Below are positions 33,201 through 43,600 of a stretch of 64,000 bases of DNA, piece by piece. The stretch is taken from NCBI GenBank assembly GCA_051883415.1, contig JBJETR010000064.1, positions 1-64,000 of the forward strand, given 5' to 3'. The number at the start of each line of letters is the position of its first letter. Within the stretch, counting starts at the first letter, position 1. Both the position numbers and the translations under genes were made by a program. This DNA comes from HGM11368 sp051883415. Its GTDB lineage: Bacteria; Bacillota; Clostridia; Christensenellales; UBA3700. The notes below the pieces were generated by a model. That model was given only the letters and a program-made list of their open reading frames with translations. It searched no databases and was not told the DNA's origin.

Positions 33201-35075
33201 TACTGGATTAGCAATACTATCGGCAGTGGAGAAGCTTTGCAAGAGATCAATATCAAGTTCGTGGTTAAGTCCAAGACTGTAGACTCTGTAGAAGTAAATG
33301 GAAATCTTAATAATATAAGAATAAGTCCATATCAATACTACAAGTACTTGATTACGGGTGACGAAAACGAAAATCCATTCCCAAGCCAAGTACTAGCTAC
33401 TTACAATAGAGCAGAAGCATACGATGCAAAAGCTAACAACGGTCAAGGAGCTAACGTAGTAGTCAACGAAGCGTATAGCGAAATGGTATACGTAAATTGG
33501 AGCATTGGCGGACTCAACTTCACCTGGGATAACAGCAACGCTCCTGAATATAACCCTGACGGCAGTCTAGTGAAGAACGGCAGCGTATCGTTGGATACCA
33601 CCACGGTGAAAGATCCTACAGCCGAGACACCGGTTAGAATTTACGAAACCAGCTTTGATTGGACGCTTCCTATCAACATCACTATGGATAGAAACGACGT
33701 TAAAGCAATCTACTTCGACGAAGAGTTGACTCAAAATACTTTGGTTATCGATCCATATCTCTTCAAGATTAATCAAGAGGACGGCGTAGATAACTTCCCA
33801 ACCAACGCATGGGTTGAGTTTACCAACGGAACGGTTATCAACTTGCCTATCGCTTGGATACAAGAAGAAGTAGACAACTTCGAAGTAGCATACGAACAAC
33901 AAAGCAGACAGTTTAGAGTATATATCGGTTATGATATCGACACTTATACCAACAACCGTATACCTAGAGCAGACATTAACAACGCATTGAGTAATGTTGA
34001 TTACTGTAGTGCTAAAGGCATCAGCGGTAAGATGTTGCAAAAGATAGTTGTCAACGCTCGTGTTGAGGGCTTGGAAGCAGTAGGACTCAATATCGAAGGT
34101 AGCGAGCTCAACGGTGGAAGATACGTCATCGATCCTGCAAGAGTTAAATACCTCGGTGAGGCTCCATTGCCTGCAACCGTACCTGTAGTTTACAACGACG
34201 GTTCGAGCTCGATACTTCCTGTAGTATGGGATTACGACTTCGATATCAGCATCTACGGCGGTAGAGATTTGACTGCAACCGCAACCATAAGAGGTACGGG
34301 TATCAGCTTTGACGTGGCTTGCAGAATCCTCGATAGATCGACTCCTGAAGTTGTCAACGACAATATCACTGTCAATCCATACAAGTTTACGATAGACGAC
34401 GGAAAGAGAGTATACAGCGAGTTTACCGAAACGATAGCTGTCAAGTACTTCACGAGCTACAAGCTCACGGTTACCAACGTCGAAACTCAAGAAGTGACTA
34501 TCTTCGACAACTTGTTTATCGATGAAAAGCTGGCACTCGAAGCATTGTACACCACGGGTGACAACACAGGCTTGTATACGGTAGCAACCGAGTACAACTA
34601 CGATACGTTTGAGTTGCCTGTAACTTGGGACAGAACCAACCTCGATATGGCGGTGACCAAAGATAAAGGCGAAGACAAGACCGCTGTAGTCAAAGCAAAG
34701 ATTGTCGGCGCAACCGAAAGCTTCGAAACCTTGAACGTCAACGTCACTGTCGAAGAGAAGATATTCGTCGGAATCAACACTAGCGCTGTATACAGATACT
34801 TTATCGCTTATGGCGGAGCAGGTCTGTCTTCAGAAGAAATATCTTCCTTCACGGTAACCAGACAACTCAACGCCTTCTTCGAGGACGGCACAACGCAAAA
34901 GCTGGACGTAGTATTCGATCTATCACCTGTAAGCTTCGAAACCGCTAACTACAACTCCGATACAGGCGAATTCATTAACAGCGCATATATATGCAAGGCG
35001 TATATCATGCAATTCTCTGAAATACAGCAGAGCATAGATATCGAAGTATACGTGGCTACCGAGCCAACGGTCTAA
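27219..35075 (+). CDS. Giant 2618-residue surface lipoprotein with repeated modules
   Basis: First gene of the surface operon. A signal peptide ends in the lipobox LVLSAC (Cys27), so it is lipid-anchored. Residues 32-61 are five GGGDNT repeats, a flexible spacer. Residues about 90-1440 appear to hold five modules of about 300 residues; each has a hairpin with an aromatic second strand (AFYIIEEKAYLQVEG near 175, LGLYYQQRAAYVNLG near 465, VILGVYGYANSVFIDVS near 795, VKFAYLEKTLLEVDI near 1085, HAELNYNTGNLRIVL near 1390). A Gly/Ser-rich linker (about 1442-1470) leads to about 1,100 residues of Ig-like strand-rich domains. No catalytic motif, LPXTG or C-terminal helix is seen. Function is unknown; adhesin or ligand-capture roles are guesses. 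Confidence 0.78.
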   Translation: MRNKKLITLLALLIVLVIACLLVLSACVDTNGGGDNTGGGDNTGGGDNTGGGDNTGGGDNTGGDNVGGDEEDLPPPPPIIDNKPKPVKKSALEVLKMMVGGIDNSAEDEKRLYLEFIGQVTLTEQPENMPEVKTDYELSLKTNMLGILAEENASVSKNEFALVLKQVDNSAIKFAFYIIEEKAYLQVEGSSALIYLSDFNMNYLTQIISKVPGLIGGLDLDSLLGGFGGVDGILSLVLGMLCNNVKYEAVTEGADVTTKLSVDFEINSFMNSIKGVLGGIDLGGLLGINLDIKSLIDSIAAMIPNMDITLSATLINGILAEDDGIKLDVTNKDENSNFLLKKRFDIGETAPDIDLPVVEEFREFSLSNIAFDIDLIIDSGIEDGGAPKQVDVGQLINMFTGQETLPAGIILLDVTMGFRLSFKIDLDLNYAAEDADRNLIAIELFLIDRNHNKIESTPQLGLYYQQRAAYVNLGNLLPNYYRSKSVRIDTNLDALISKLVTLLTGEIDKALGTDFDEAMNGGNEPALGLNKVYNSSNMIALSVGEGGEAVVKPGYAMLLDAITGLIGIKDYINTDNLADGVLNKYLEITFGNAMLQALEGLVGEIPFRLPNGISDIVLQVGDLVVPDVNDVEAYREYADTGKLTFGVQGAVSIGGIDLSLSLRNFNIGFPIEGLDNYVTNAIGDKGGYTNSVAELLDDVLSNIHLQFGVNMTFNKGTYDFIPLLTSFGLTGLEGQHLLWTFDNDFLLDGALVIQIALDKNNHYNSSIVIELRTNRAIGIGSDILFPANSVILGVYGYANSVFIDVSNIKIAKITLPKLKAEIDFTEIVYKFIGDFDYRLAFDLSTLFGSTEEGSGEEAGDPAQQAEELMFEEGSEGGELTPAGQIIVGVNADTLTVSTTLAAILSILSSVGLNVDLSFINSASIDLMFSRLQGVKLDLALELLPTVEVDANGNVVSEPIYNSDFKIHFETGTQDNPIRIGNLDELKIKLFEKQAEFEAYEDDLIAAIVNTVGRASFKATVNLKTMEETFNITKIINNILVASGKELALPINLHLDDWDTEVVLTIAWNLDMKNFKKTQLQVKFAYLEKTLLEVDIFQGNIVIDLTGLGFFKLEIVNSPFVKVINNALTDVIATIGNFNLTDIINDALGGLTLDGALSGALAETQEESTPDSGAKEGEAGFTPETMDLIAKIISAVSAHNANIFLKLDAIMIDAILKQFLGFGLGMSIGVGGEIDFVDGIINLKIEVESISVTVKFEMLMGEPINLNLPLDEIPDWDATSGADFVRTMLDGLDIAFALDYAMSTADIMANANANGDKSYVQDGDKYYTRLIIQKLERRTTLINTDGKYASAGSLLVTLMSIDKDRYTNTEDLNAADSHQSAILHAELNYNTGNLRIVLCKNVLTLGSIVDFAQFIDINIALDLVNLLAPTIDSLFKSIDPDYNGGSTGGGTEGGGSESGGSGSEGGTPETPKEPSRMDKAFAQLDVVQLLGGGIDVYLRNTGLFNVNITFDPYTINWLIDEVMASIFGYYTIIDLVEMTRDATTGSSMFSTNYLKSVNWDRIDAEHTWYSLKQILLPLLKDVVSGVGYVWVAPLITNAILDGFYPQIRRLLTRLLPFPVFNEVTAGLNIMDGTLANFYIFGYDYDEPVYKPDGSVYVYTNVSDAASGDNVPAKGTFTRKYDRSTDPNDDQGASYKWYYNNRSDHYFLEIKLFNCSPSVGTPDYSPDGSTEGVMTWGNIDAAPTYDPYCYTNNTIGKTSFLTQNFSGKEVSFQKGDQLYKTSPTYRVTKNNGASCDMDINDLDFNTAGVYEVTATAVFNGGAVVRTMLINLTIYGKDEIAGVGEYNLNKEYQEYIDIYAYSELPKYIVIRYDNPDVLGNSMRRIPTESMSFTNYAPTAYTEHQVTGTVTFSDGTSKSVLFKYLDSTIHDITGGIEIDIDLYQYDQTKVDLSVYTPDLLYFTYNDGTADKIKVNGLWDTSSAEQLVNRDGSDLSAGIYWISNTIGSGEALQEINIKFVVKSKTVDSVEVNGNLNNIRISPYQYYKYLITGDENENPFPSQVLATYNRAEAYDAKANNGQGANVVVNEAYSEMVYVNWSIGGLNFTWDNSNAPEYNPDGSLVKNGSVSLDTTTVKDPTAETPVRIYETSFDWTLPINITMDRNDVKAIYFDEELTQNTLVIDPYLFKINQEDGVDNFPTNAWVEFTNGTVINLPIAWIQEEVDNFEVAYEQQSRQFRVYIGYDIDTYTNNRIPRADINNALSNVDYCSAKGISGKMLQKIVVNARVEGLEAVGLNIEGSELNGGRYVIDPARVKYLGEAPLPATVPVVYNDGSSSILPVVWDYDFDISIYGGRDLTATATIRGTGISFDVACRILDRSTPEVVNDNITVNPYKFTIDDGKRVYSEFTETIAVKYFTSYKLTVTNVETQEVTIFDNLFIDEKLALEALYTTGDNTGLYTVATEYNYDTFELPVTWDRTNLDMAVTKDKGEDKTAVVKAKIVGATESFETLNVNVTVEEKIFVGINTSAVYRYFIAYGGAGLSSEEISSFTVTRQLNAFFEDGTTQKLDVVFDLSPVSFETANYNSDTGEFINSAYICKAYIMQFSEIQQSIDIEVYVATEPTV
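27312..27401 (+). repeat. Five 18-bp coding tandem repeats (GGGDNT linker)
   Basis: Units such as GGTGGCGGCGACAATACC start at 27312, 27330, 27348, 27366 and 27384, with synonymous changes only; a shorter degenerate unit follows. They encode GGGDNT. Slippage here would change the length of the spacer between lipid anchor and protein without breaking the frame. Confidence 0.92.
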
Positions 35076-35090
35076 AAGGAGGTATAAGTT

Positions 35091-38000
35091 ATGACTAATA
35101 ATATAAATAAAAGAATAATCATTACTATTACGTCGATTATACTCATCGTATCGTTGGTATGTGCTTTGTTGATGCTCATCGACAAGGATACTAAGCAAAA
35201 CGAGGCTGTGGCGGAAGAATTGCTCTCCGCCAACAGCACCACTACCGACGGTTTGATAGACGGTGTGGACGGCAAGCACGCTACTTTGGCGGAATTGCAA
35301 GACAAGGCAATCAAAGCAGGTAAGACGCTCAAAACAATAAGTACGCAGAGCGAATTGGAGAGTTTCTTATCCTCCAACGTATCTACTGATTACGGCGCAC
35401 TGTACAACGTGTCGGGTGACTTGACACTCAATTGGGAAAAGGAAACCGACAACTACGCCAGCAGTAACAAATATATGAGAGGCGTCTTCGACGGCAACGG
35501 CTACACCATCAATATCAGAGGCGGTGTGGGTAAAGGCGCTTTTGCAAGCGGATACGCCGCTAAGCATATCATCAATACCGATCCGATATTTGGGGGCTCG
35601 GATACGGCAGCCAATCCTATATACATTGCTCCGTCGGGCTTCTTCGTAGCAATCAACGAAGGCACTATCAAAAACGTTACTTTTAGTTATACCTCCAAGC
35701 ATATCGAGCCTAACGGTAGAGATGCCGACGGTGGTTCGTGTCTATACAATTCTTATGAACACGGCGTTACTCCGAGCGTCGGCATAATTGCGGGACTCAG
35801 CAACGGCGGTGAGATAAGCAACTGTAAGGTTATCCTCAAAAATCCGTTCGTGTTGTACGGAACAGGTCAAGGCGGTCTCGCTGCTCTCACGGCTAACGGA
35901 AGATTTAGAGAAAACAGTGCAATTGCGGGCGGTGCTGTCGGCATTGCTACCAACGGCGCCAAGATAAGCAATATCACGGTAGATTTGCAGTCTTCCTTCT
36001 CCGTAGTGTGCCGAGGCAACCAAAATACCTCTAACTCGGCAAGAGCAACGCTTACTTGTGCGGGCGGTATCATAGGTAACTTCGTACCTATCGGTGGTAC
36101 TACGATGAAGTATTGTACCGTGACAGGCAACGGAACTATGTCTTCTATTGCAGGTTCGGGTAATAATGATTCTAAGTTCCATACGTTCGTGGGCGCCGCA
36201 ATCGGCGGAACCTTCCGCTTTACCGGTGTAGAGAATTGGGAAAACTTTGCAATGGGCGATTATCCTACTGCCGAGATTACTGCTATAATGTCCAATTATC
36301 AAGGTAAAATGCGTTATAATCCTCAAAAAGATTACAACAATATGCAGACTAACTACGCTAAGCTCTTCGGTGCGATAGGTAGCCAGACGGGTGATATCAC
36401 GGGCGTCAACGGAATGGTGTTCTTGTTTGACTACAAGACCTTCTGCGAAGCCAACGGCGTCGACGGAACCTATATGGACAGCTGGTGGATGAAGTTTACT
36501 TTGGACAGCATAGGTACTTCGATTTATCCTACGAGTACGGGCGGACAAGTCGACGTAAGTTTTGACAGCGACAACGAGACGTACGATATTAGAGTAGAAG
36601 CAAAAGCAGACGGCTTTGCAGGCGATATGAGCCAAAATCCTGATTCGGGCTATTGTAAGAAGCTTGAAATAGCCGACGGGGAATACGGAAACTTTATATG
36701 GGAAGCTAACGTCAACAGAAACGGTCAGACCTCTAAACATATCAAGGCAGAGGAATACGTAGGCGGCGAAATCTACTTGCTCAGAGCTACCGACTACGGT
36801 ACGATGAACTACAGCTTCGGTGAGATTGCCGACTATTCGATATCTTCTAACAACGGCTTGGTATCTAATAAAGAATACGACAGCGATCCTATCAATGAAC
36901 CTACTTTGGTACTCAAATCAAAGCTGGGCAATTCGTTGACGGTTAATCCTGAGGCTTATCAATGGGAATTGCTCAAGAGTGCCGAACCAACCCCTATTGC
37001 GGTGACCAACTCTCAGACTTTCTTGCCTGGTACCTATACGTATAGAGCCTACAAAATGCTAGACCAAGAAAAATTGGCTTACTATGACGCAACCAACAAA
37101 GTGCTGGCTAGATATAAAAAGAGTGAGAAAGAGACCTTTACGGTCAAAATGGCAGAACTCAAATACGACGCGCCTAACGAAAACGTATGGCTCAACCAGG
37201 CAAATATAGGTATGTACATCATCAAGGATAAGTCTTGGATGTTCAACTATATCGAATATAGCGTAGACGGTAGTTGGTCGGGATTGATACCTACTTTCGG
37301 CGTAGCCAAATACGTATATAAGGACAACGTGTCCACGGGTAAATCGGGAAGAACGTATGCTTTTAGAGCTTACGTGCAAGTGGGTACAGACTACATACAG
37401 GTAGCTCAATCTGCCGTGCAAGTCAAGGTGCGTATCGACAACGAGAAACCTTTGATTGAGGACGTACACTATTATCTCAGTGATAGCGAAGGTACTCAAG
37501 GAGAAGAGATTACCGTAAGCGACCTCAACGAGTGGAGAACGACTCCTATATTGATGAAGTATACAGTCAACGACGAGGGACGTAGCGGTATCGTTTCGGG
37601 TAGCGGACATACCGATTACGTTGCTAATGAAAACGGTACTTGGAGCTGTAGCGTATTGCTCAAGGATACCAAGACCTATACCTTGTCTTACACCGACGCT
37701 ACCAACAATACCGTTTCGATGACGTACAACGTCAAGATAGACAACGTCAATCCTATCTTCAACGTAGTATTATCTTCGGGCAACAAGGTGCAAATATCGG
37801 GTGGTAGATACTATTATTCGGAAGCGCTCAAAGTGACTTACAATGCCACGATGGGCGAGAGCGGATACGACCTATACGTATCTACGGCAACCGACGATAG
37901 CATTGTCGGAGAAGACAAGAGAGTATGGGTTATGTATGAAGGTGCGTTGAGTAATACCGGCGAGATGCTTGTCGACGAAGAGTTGAACAGCCAAGAAATT

Positions 38001-40658
38001 TGGTACAAGCTAGTCAATAAGCAGGGCTTATACGAAGACGTTGTGGTACAACTCGTCAACGCTTCGATGACTAAATTTACAATCCAACTTGCAATAGCCG
38101 ACATTTATATTACGACAGCCAACATATTCACTGCGGAAGGCGTAGCCTTTAGCGAGATGGATTTGTCACAAGTGCTTAGCAAGACCTTCGACAACAAAAC
38201 TCTCAACAAGATTGAGGGCGCTTACGTCAAACTTTATCAAGAAGACGGCACGAGCAGATACGGTATAGGCGCAATAGACTATTGCCGTGGAAGATCGGCG
38301 GAAACCGATAAAGTAATCCAAGAGGCATTGGAAGTCTTCGTAAAATACGAAAATAAGCATGCAGGACAGACTGTAGCTTACCTCTACGTTCAAGGTAAAG
38401 AGGACTACGAGAGCAAGAACTACGTCAAGCTCTATCCCGTTTACTTTACCGACTACGAAATAATACTCGACGAGGAAGGCTTCGCAACCAATCTGCCTGA
38501 CAATCCTAGCAAGACGATAGAGTGTAACGTTACTATCTCCAAATATAATATGTCGGTTGACGTTGCATCGTACGTCAAATCGACCTATACCTTTGGTGAC
38601 GTTATCCCTGCTACCTTTGACGTAGCGTTGCTTGACGGCTCTACGATGACCTTTGACGTGAAGGGTGGACTTGCTACTTATTGCAACGTCAATACCTACA
38701 ACGTGCAGGCAGAGGCTCAAAGAGTTCATGAGGATATAGATTTTAGTATTATAACCACTAACGTAGTAGTCAATCCAAAGAAGGTCAATGCAATACCTAC
38801 TATGGACGGCGAGAAAAACTTCTCTGCTAAGCGTGATTTCGACAACAGAGAACACGTATTTGCAGCGACTTACAAGGACGTCTATGGAGAGCAACAAATT
38901 GTCAACGTAGAGTTCTATCAAAACGACGCCAGAACTACTCCGTACAAAGACAAGGACGGTACTTATATCAAGACTATTCGCAATGCCGGATACTATTACG
39001 TCAAGTTCACCACCACCGATACCAATTACACTATCGTCAATGCGGAAGAATTTGAACTTGAGATAGTCAAAGCATTTATGGAATTGGAGCTCGGCACCAA
39101 AGAAATGGACTACAAGGGTAGAGCTATATCCTACGACTTCGTCGTCAAAGCGGATCCTGAGCTGTATAGTATGGAAGACTTTAAGTTGACTTACTACCCA
39201 TATCCTTCTACCGCGGTATATGACACCGTGAATAAGAAGATAACGAGTGGCAAACCATTGTCTACCCCTATCGCAGCAGAGAACGTCATCGACGTAGGAT
39301 ACTATTCGGTTACTATCGAATTTAAGGATAACGGCAACTTCTATACTCAGACCTACAACGATAGCTTGTTGGTAATCGTCAAGGCTGAGATGGAAATCAT
39401 CGCCAACGACATAACGGTAGTTTACACGGGCGACGACTTTAGCTTCAATCACCAAGACGCTAATAGCAAGTTGGTGGGCAAAAACACCGGCGTGGTATTG
39501 GCGAATACGACGGGAATTGACGACGAAAGCAACGCCGTAACCGTCATCAACGATACGCTGGTTACTATCAATAGACGTAATGCTAATACGGGCTTAGAGG
39601 AGCCAATCACCCCTGCTACGGGTTCGTTTAGCAAAGTGGGTAGCTATAAGTACGTGTTGAAATATGCAGGTGACGACAATCATTTGCCTTGCGAAAAGGA
39701 AGTCCAACTCATAATCGAAGAGGCTACTTTCGAAGGTATCACTTTCGAAGGCGTGACTCAAGATTACAACGGCAGAAGAGTCAAAGTTGAGGCAATAGTG
39801 CCTGACGAATACGTGCGTACGGAGAACTATAGCATAAGCTATATCAACGGCGCTAAGGTACAAGATACACCTTTTGAATTCGTAGACGCCAATACCTACA
39901 AAGTAAAAGTCGTGGTAAGTTTGCCTAACTACACCGATTGGGAGAAGACCGTCGAAGTCAAGATAAATAAGGTTGATATCACCGACGTATACGTAATCTC
40001 TCCACCTGTGGTTTACGACGGTCAACCGCATAGAGCGGTATTGTCATTGGCTCCAAACTCAAAATTGAGCTATAACGAGACGACCAAAAAGTATACCTAC
40101 AACGGCTTGGACGCAATCGTTACTGCAACCGACGTAGAAGCAACTGACGTAGGTACCAAGGAAGGTAAGTACGTAATCTTGGTCAACAACTATAATAGAT
40201 TAGAGCTTGCTACAACCGTATCCATTACGCCACGTGAAATAAATGAAGTATCTTATCAAGATTTGACGAACGTCAAGTTCAACACTTCTACCGACTTGAG
40301 TCAGCTAAAAGCAAGCTTTACCGACGCCAACGATGAAGTGCAGACCAATAGACTTAGATTCTTCAAGGCTGAAGGAGACGAATGGAAAGAAGTAGGTCTT
40401 AGAGAAGACGGTACTTTGCCGGTAGGTACTTATAGAGCCTACGTGGCTGCGGATGAGAACTACGATATCAAAAACTACGTAGAGTTTACAATCGTAGCCG
40501 CTACGAGCCAAGTAGTAGATAACGATAACGATACAGTCAAGACCGACAACAAGCAAATGATGATTATCATAGGAGCCGCAGCAGGCGGTGTGGTACTCAT
40601 CGGCGTAATCGCAGGCGTTGCGATTGCAATCAAGAAGAAAAAGAAATCGGCTATATAA
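35091..40658 (+). CDS. 1855-residue beta-helix/MBG surface protein with C-terminal membrane anchor
   Basis: Second gene of the operon, 15 nt after the first, with AAAGGAGG upstream. Residues 8-32 are a signal or anchor helix. Residues about 105-400 form GLUG-like beta-helix rungs (GVFDGNGYTINIRGG, GFFVAINEGTIKNVTFSY, GIIAGLSNGGEISNCKVIL, GGAVGIATNGAKISNITVDL). A long strand-rich middle includes Ig-like pieces (SVDGSWSG...RIDNEKP, KIDNVNPIF). Residues about 1170-1800 hold MBG/YDG-type repeats (TYTFGDVIPATF, FEGVTQDYNGRRV, PPVVYDGQPHRA). The end is a Gly/Ala/Val-rich membrane helix (about 1825-1847) and KKKKKSAI. It likely spans the wall from the membrane outwards. Ligand is unknown. Confidence 0.8.
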   Translation: MTNNINKRIIITITSIILIVSLVCALLMLIDKDTKQNEAVAEELLSANSTTTDGLIDGVDGKHATLAELQDKAIKAGKTLKTISTQSELESFLSSNVSTDYGALYNVSGDLTLNWEKETDNYASSNKYMRGVFDGNGYTINIRGGVGKGAFASGYAAKHIINTDPIFGGSDTAANPIYIAPSGFFVAINEGTIKNVTFSYTSKHIEPNGRDADGGSCLYNSYEHGVTPSVGIIAGLSNGGEISNCKVILKNPFVLYGTGQGGLAALTANGRFRENSAIAGGAVGIATNGAKISNITVDLQSSFSVVCRGNQNTSNSARATLTCAGGIIGNFVPIGGTTMKYCTVTGNGTMSSIAGSGNNDSKFHTFVGAAIGGTFRFTGVENWENFAMGDYPTAEITAIMSNYQGKMRYNPQKDYNNMQTNYAKLFGAIGSQTGDITGVNGMVFLFDYKTFCEANGVDGTYMDSWWMKFTLDSIGTSIYPTSTGGQVDVSFDSDNETYDIRVEAKADGFAGDMSQNPDSGYCKKLEIADGEYGNFIWEANVNRNGQTSKHIKAEEYVGGEIYLLRATDYGTMNYSFGEIADYSISSNNGLVSNKEYDSDPINEPTLVLKSKLGNSLTVNPEAYQWELLKSAEPTPIAVTNSQTFLPGTYTYRAYKMLDQEKLAYYDATNKVLARYKKSEKETFTVKMAELKYDAPNENVWLNQANIGMYIIKDKSWMFNYIEYSVDGSWSGLIPTFGVAKYVYKDNVSTGKSGRTYAFRAYVQVGTDYIQVAQSAVQVKVRIDNEKPLIEDVHYYLSDSEGTQGEEITVSDLNEWRTTPILMKYTVNDEGRSGIVSGSGHTDYVANENGTWSCSVLLKDTKTYTLSYTDATNNTVSMTYNVKIDNVNPIFNVVLSSGNKVQISGGRYYYSEALKVTYNATMGESGYDLYVSTATDDSIVGEDKRVWVMYEGALSNTGEMLVDEELNSQEIWYKLVNKQGLYEDVVVQLVNASMTKFTIQLAIADIYITTANIFTAEGVAFSEMDLSQVLSKTFDNKTLNKIEGAYVKLYQEDGTSRYGIGAIDYCRGRSAETDKVIQEALEVFVKYENKHAGQTVAYLYVQGKEDYESKNYVKLYPVYFTDYEIILDEEGFATNLPDNPSKTIECNVTISKYNMSVDVASYVKSTYTFGDVIPATFDVALLDGSTMTFDVKGGLATYCNVNTYNVQAEAQRVHEDIDFSIITTNVVVNPKKVNAIPTMDGEKNFSAKRDFDNREHVFAATYKDVYGEQQIVNVEFYQNDARTTPYKDKDGTYIKTIRNAGYYYVKFTTTDTNYTIVNAEEFELEIVKAFMELELGTKEMDYKGRAISYDFVVKADPELYSMEDFKLTYYPYPSTAVYDTVNKKITSGKPLSTPIAAENVIDVGYYSVTIEFKDNGNFYTQTYNDSLLVIVKAEMEIIANDITVVYTGDDFSFNHQDANSKLVGKNTGVVLANTTGIDDESNAVTVINDTLVTINRRNANTGLEEPITPATGSFSKVGSYKYVLKYAGDDNHLPCEKEVQLIIEEATFEGITFEGVTQDYNGRRVKVEAIVPDEYVRTENYSISYINGAKVQDTPFEFVDANTYKVKVVVSLPNYTDWEKTVEVKINKVDITDVYVISPPVVYDGQPHRAVLSLAPNSKLSYNETTKKYTYNGLDAIVTATDVEATDVGTKEGKYVILVNNYNRLELATTVSITPREINEVSYQDLTNVKFNTSTDLSQLKASFTDANDEVQTNRLRFFKAEGDEWKEVGLREDGTLPVGTYRAYVAADENYDIKNYVEFTIVAATSQVVDNDNDTVKTDNKQMMIIIGAAAGGVVLIGVIAGVAIAIKKKKKSAI

Positions 40659-40670
40659 AGGGGAGGAAGT

Positions 40671-43600
40671 ATGAATAAAATAAATAAAAAATCTCTTATA
40701 GCTTTAGTAATTGCCGTATTGGCGATAGTAACCTTGACGGGTGCAATGGCGTTGAGCTTTGCCTCTCCGTCAGGCTACACTAGCCAAGGCGACTACGGCG
40801 TTGCCAATACATCGAGCGAGATAGGCGAGAATACACCGACGCTGACGGGTAGCCTTATATATAGCTCAAGTGATTTGGTAAGTGCATTGAGTTCCGGTAC
40901 GGGCGATCACGTGTTGTATAGCAACGTCACTCTCGACGCATCGTCGTTGTGGAGTAGTACGACATCTACCGTAGGCGTGCTGGACGAAAACTTTGTCCTT
41001 GACGGAAAAGGTTATACCATCACCTTGACGGGCGCAACGAGTTTTTATAGAACCGACTATAGTCCGTCCAACTATTCGGCGATACAAAATAACTTCTCTA
41101 CAACCGAGATATGTAAGGTAGCGGGCGGTCTTGCTCAAATCAACAAGGGCATTATCAAAAACGTCAACTTCGTATGGGCTAACAGCATAGATTACGGCGA
41201 GAGCCTGCAAGCAAATGACAATACCGACGCATATCAAAGTACGTCGTACGGTATGATATTCGGTATCAATGCCGGTACTATAGACAACTGTACGCTGACG
41301 GTCAACAACTTTATGCGCGTCAATATTCGTCTTACCAACCAAAGCTGGAACTCTCACTTGCATACCTCGGCAGTAGGTGGCTTTGCAGGCACGCTGATGG
41401 GCGGTACTATCAAAAACTCTACCGTCACCCTTAACCAAGGCATTACCGCAGTGCAACAAGGTATCAGTTGGAGTAGTTGGGGAACAAAATATGCAGGACA
41501 AAATAAACTTTGGGTAGGCGGTTTCTGCGGAGTTGTCAACAACGGAGGCAACATCTACAACGTAACCACCAAAGGTACGGGAAATATCCACGTAAATAGC
41601 GTAGAATCGCTATCTCAAAACCAAAACAGTATCGTAGCCGCTTCGGGTATCGTTGCGGGCTGTAACGCAATAGCGGCTGATAGTGATTCTACTAATACAG
41701 GTAACTGGACTTCTATGGGCGGCGCCGGTACTATCAACGGCGTAATGAACTATTGGACGGGTACCGCACGTACAATGGTAGGTGGTTCTTTCGGTGCGGA
41801 ATTGGGACCTACTTCGGGTACCGTAACTACGGGAAGTAGAGATTTTACGGGACAAGGCGTAATTTGTGGACTTGCAGGTAACAATTCCAGCAACGGAGGT
41901 CCGACCGTCCACAATATCTACTATATCAATATGGACGTACCGAGTGCGGTATTTGCCAAGAACTGGAACTATTCTTCGACAGGGGATACCATTACCGGTA
42001 CTACCCCTACGGGTACGGCATCTATCAAAACCACCGTCAATACTACGGTAAGTACGACTGCATTCCCTAATACCGGTACGCTCAAGATTTACTTCGACGG
42101 TACTACCGATACGGCTGAGCCTAAGGTGTCATTCGACGCACCTTACTATTCGGGAGACGGATTTACCTTTGGCGGTGCGCAAGGTATCGTATGGAGAGTC
42201 AAGTACACTACTCCGACCGAGCCTAACAGAACGTTGGATATCTACAAGAGCGTAGGTAGCGTGGACAACGTGGATAGTTATAAGTCTTGGAACACCGAGA
42301 GCAAGATTCCTCGAACCTTGACGGGCGACAATCAAAAGTTTGAATTTACCTTCGATACGGGTATCGTAGCAACTTACGGTAATCCTCGCAACCCTAAACT
42401 CAATGGCGTCATTACCGATATGCCTACCGATGAGACGTATTCTAATATATATATCGCTACGGGACACGAGTTTGACGGTAGCGGACTGTACATTCCTTCG
42501 CTTAGATTGTACTCAGACTCTGCCAAGACTAAGCTTGTAGGACAGATACAAGGCGATGAAAGTGTGTTTAAGGCTTATAAGCAAGGTGCACCGGGACAAC
42601 AATACAATCTATCGGATGCTATAGACGTGGCAACTTGGGAGATATATTGCCCTGTACAAGACAGCACGTACGATATCTTGTTTACGGCTACCAACACCGA
42701 AAATATGAACGTCGTAGTCTTTAAGGAGAACGACAACTTCAGAATAAGACAAGTAACCACGCCTAAGTCGGTGACGGTATCTTATACCAACGCACCTGCC
42801 GACTTCGTTTACAATTCTTCTCCTGCGGCATTTACGGCGACTGCGAGCGGACTTGTGAGCGGATACGAGGCTACGCCAAATATCGAATACTATAAACTAG
42901 TAGAGGAAGAAGGCGTATGGAACGAAGTGGCTATCGTTGACAATCAAGCCGAAAATGCAGGCAAATATAGAGCTAAAATTACTACTATGTCTTCTAGCAA
43001 CTACGTGGTGGCTAATCCTGAGGAGTTGGCTATAGATTTTGAGATAACTCCTAGAGAGATAACAGTAACGCCGTTGCCTGAAGAATTGGAAGCGACTAAT
43101 CCAATCTTCACCTATGACGGCTTGGAGAAGTTGCCTACGTATAGCGTATTCGGCAACGGAGTTAGCGAAGCAAGCGCCTTGATAAAGATACTCAACGTAG
43201 TCGACAACAACGTAATCAAGGTTACTTACGAGCCTTACGCTACCGAGACGACCAACGCTACCGACGATAGATTTGTCAATGCGGGTACTTATAAGATGAT
43301 ATTGGAGAAGGAAAGCGGAACTATGTCTGCCAACTATAGTTTTGAAAAGACTACCTTTATCATCGAGATTGGTCGAGCAGACGTGACTATCACCGTATCG
43401 GCGGAAGAAACGATACAAGACGGCGTAATCATCAAAGAGTATAATCAAGGCTTCCAAAAAGTTGTATGGAATATTGTGAAGCCTGAAAACGGTGAAACGC
43501 CTGTCCTTAGCGAATCTTATAAAAATAATGAAAACGGTATTGCAATGGCAGACGGTGCCGCTACGGGCGGTATGTATACCGTTACGGCAAGTATTGATAT

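Noticed and set aside
38166..39455. Long minus-strand ORF (429 codons) opposite the 1855-residue protein gene, and similar ones at 42897-44168 and 45351-46604
   Set aside because: They mirror the plus-strand genes, whose codon choice rarely produces stops on the other strand. They have no ribosome sites or promoters, and their translations are compositionally odd (His, Val, Arg, Tyr rich).
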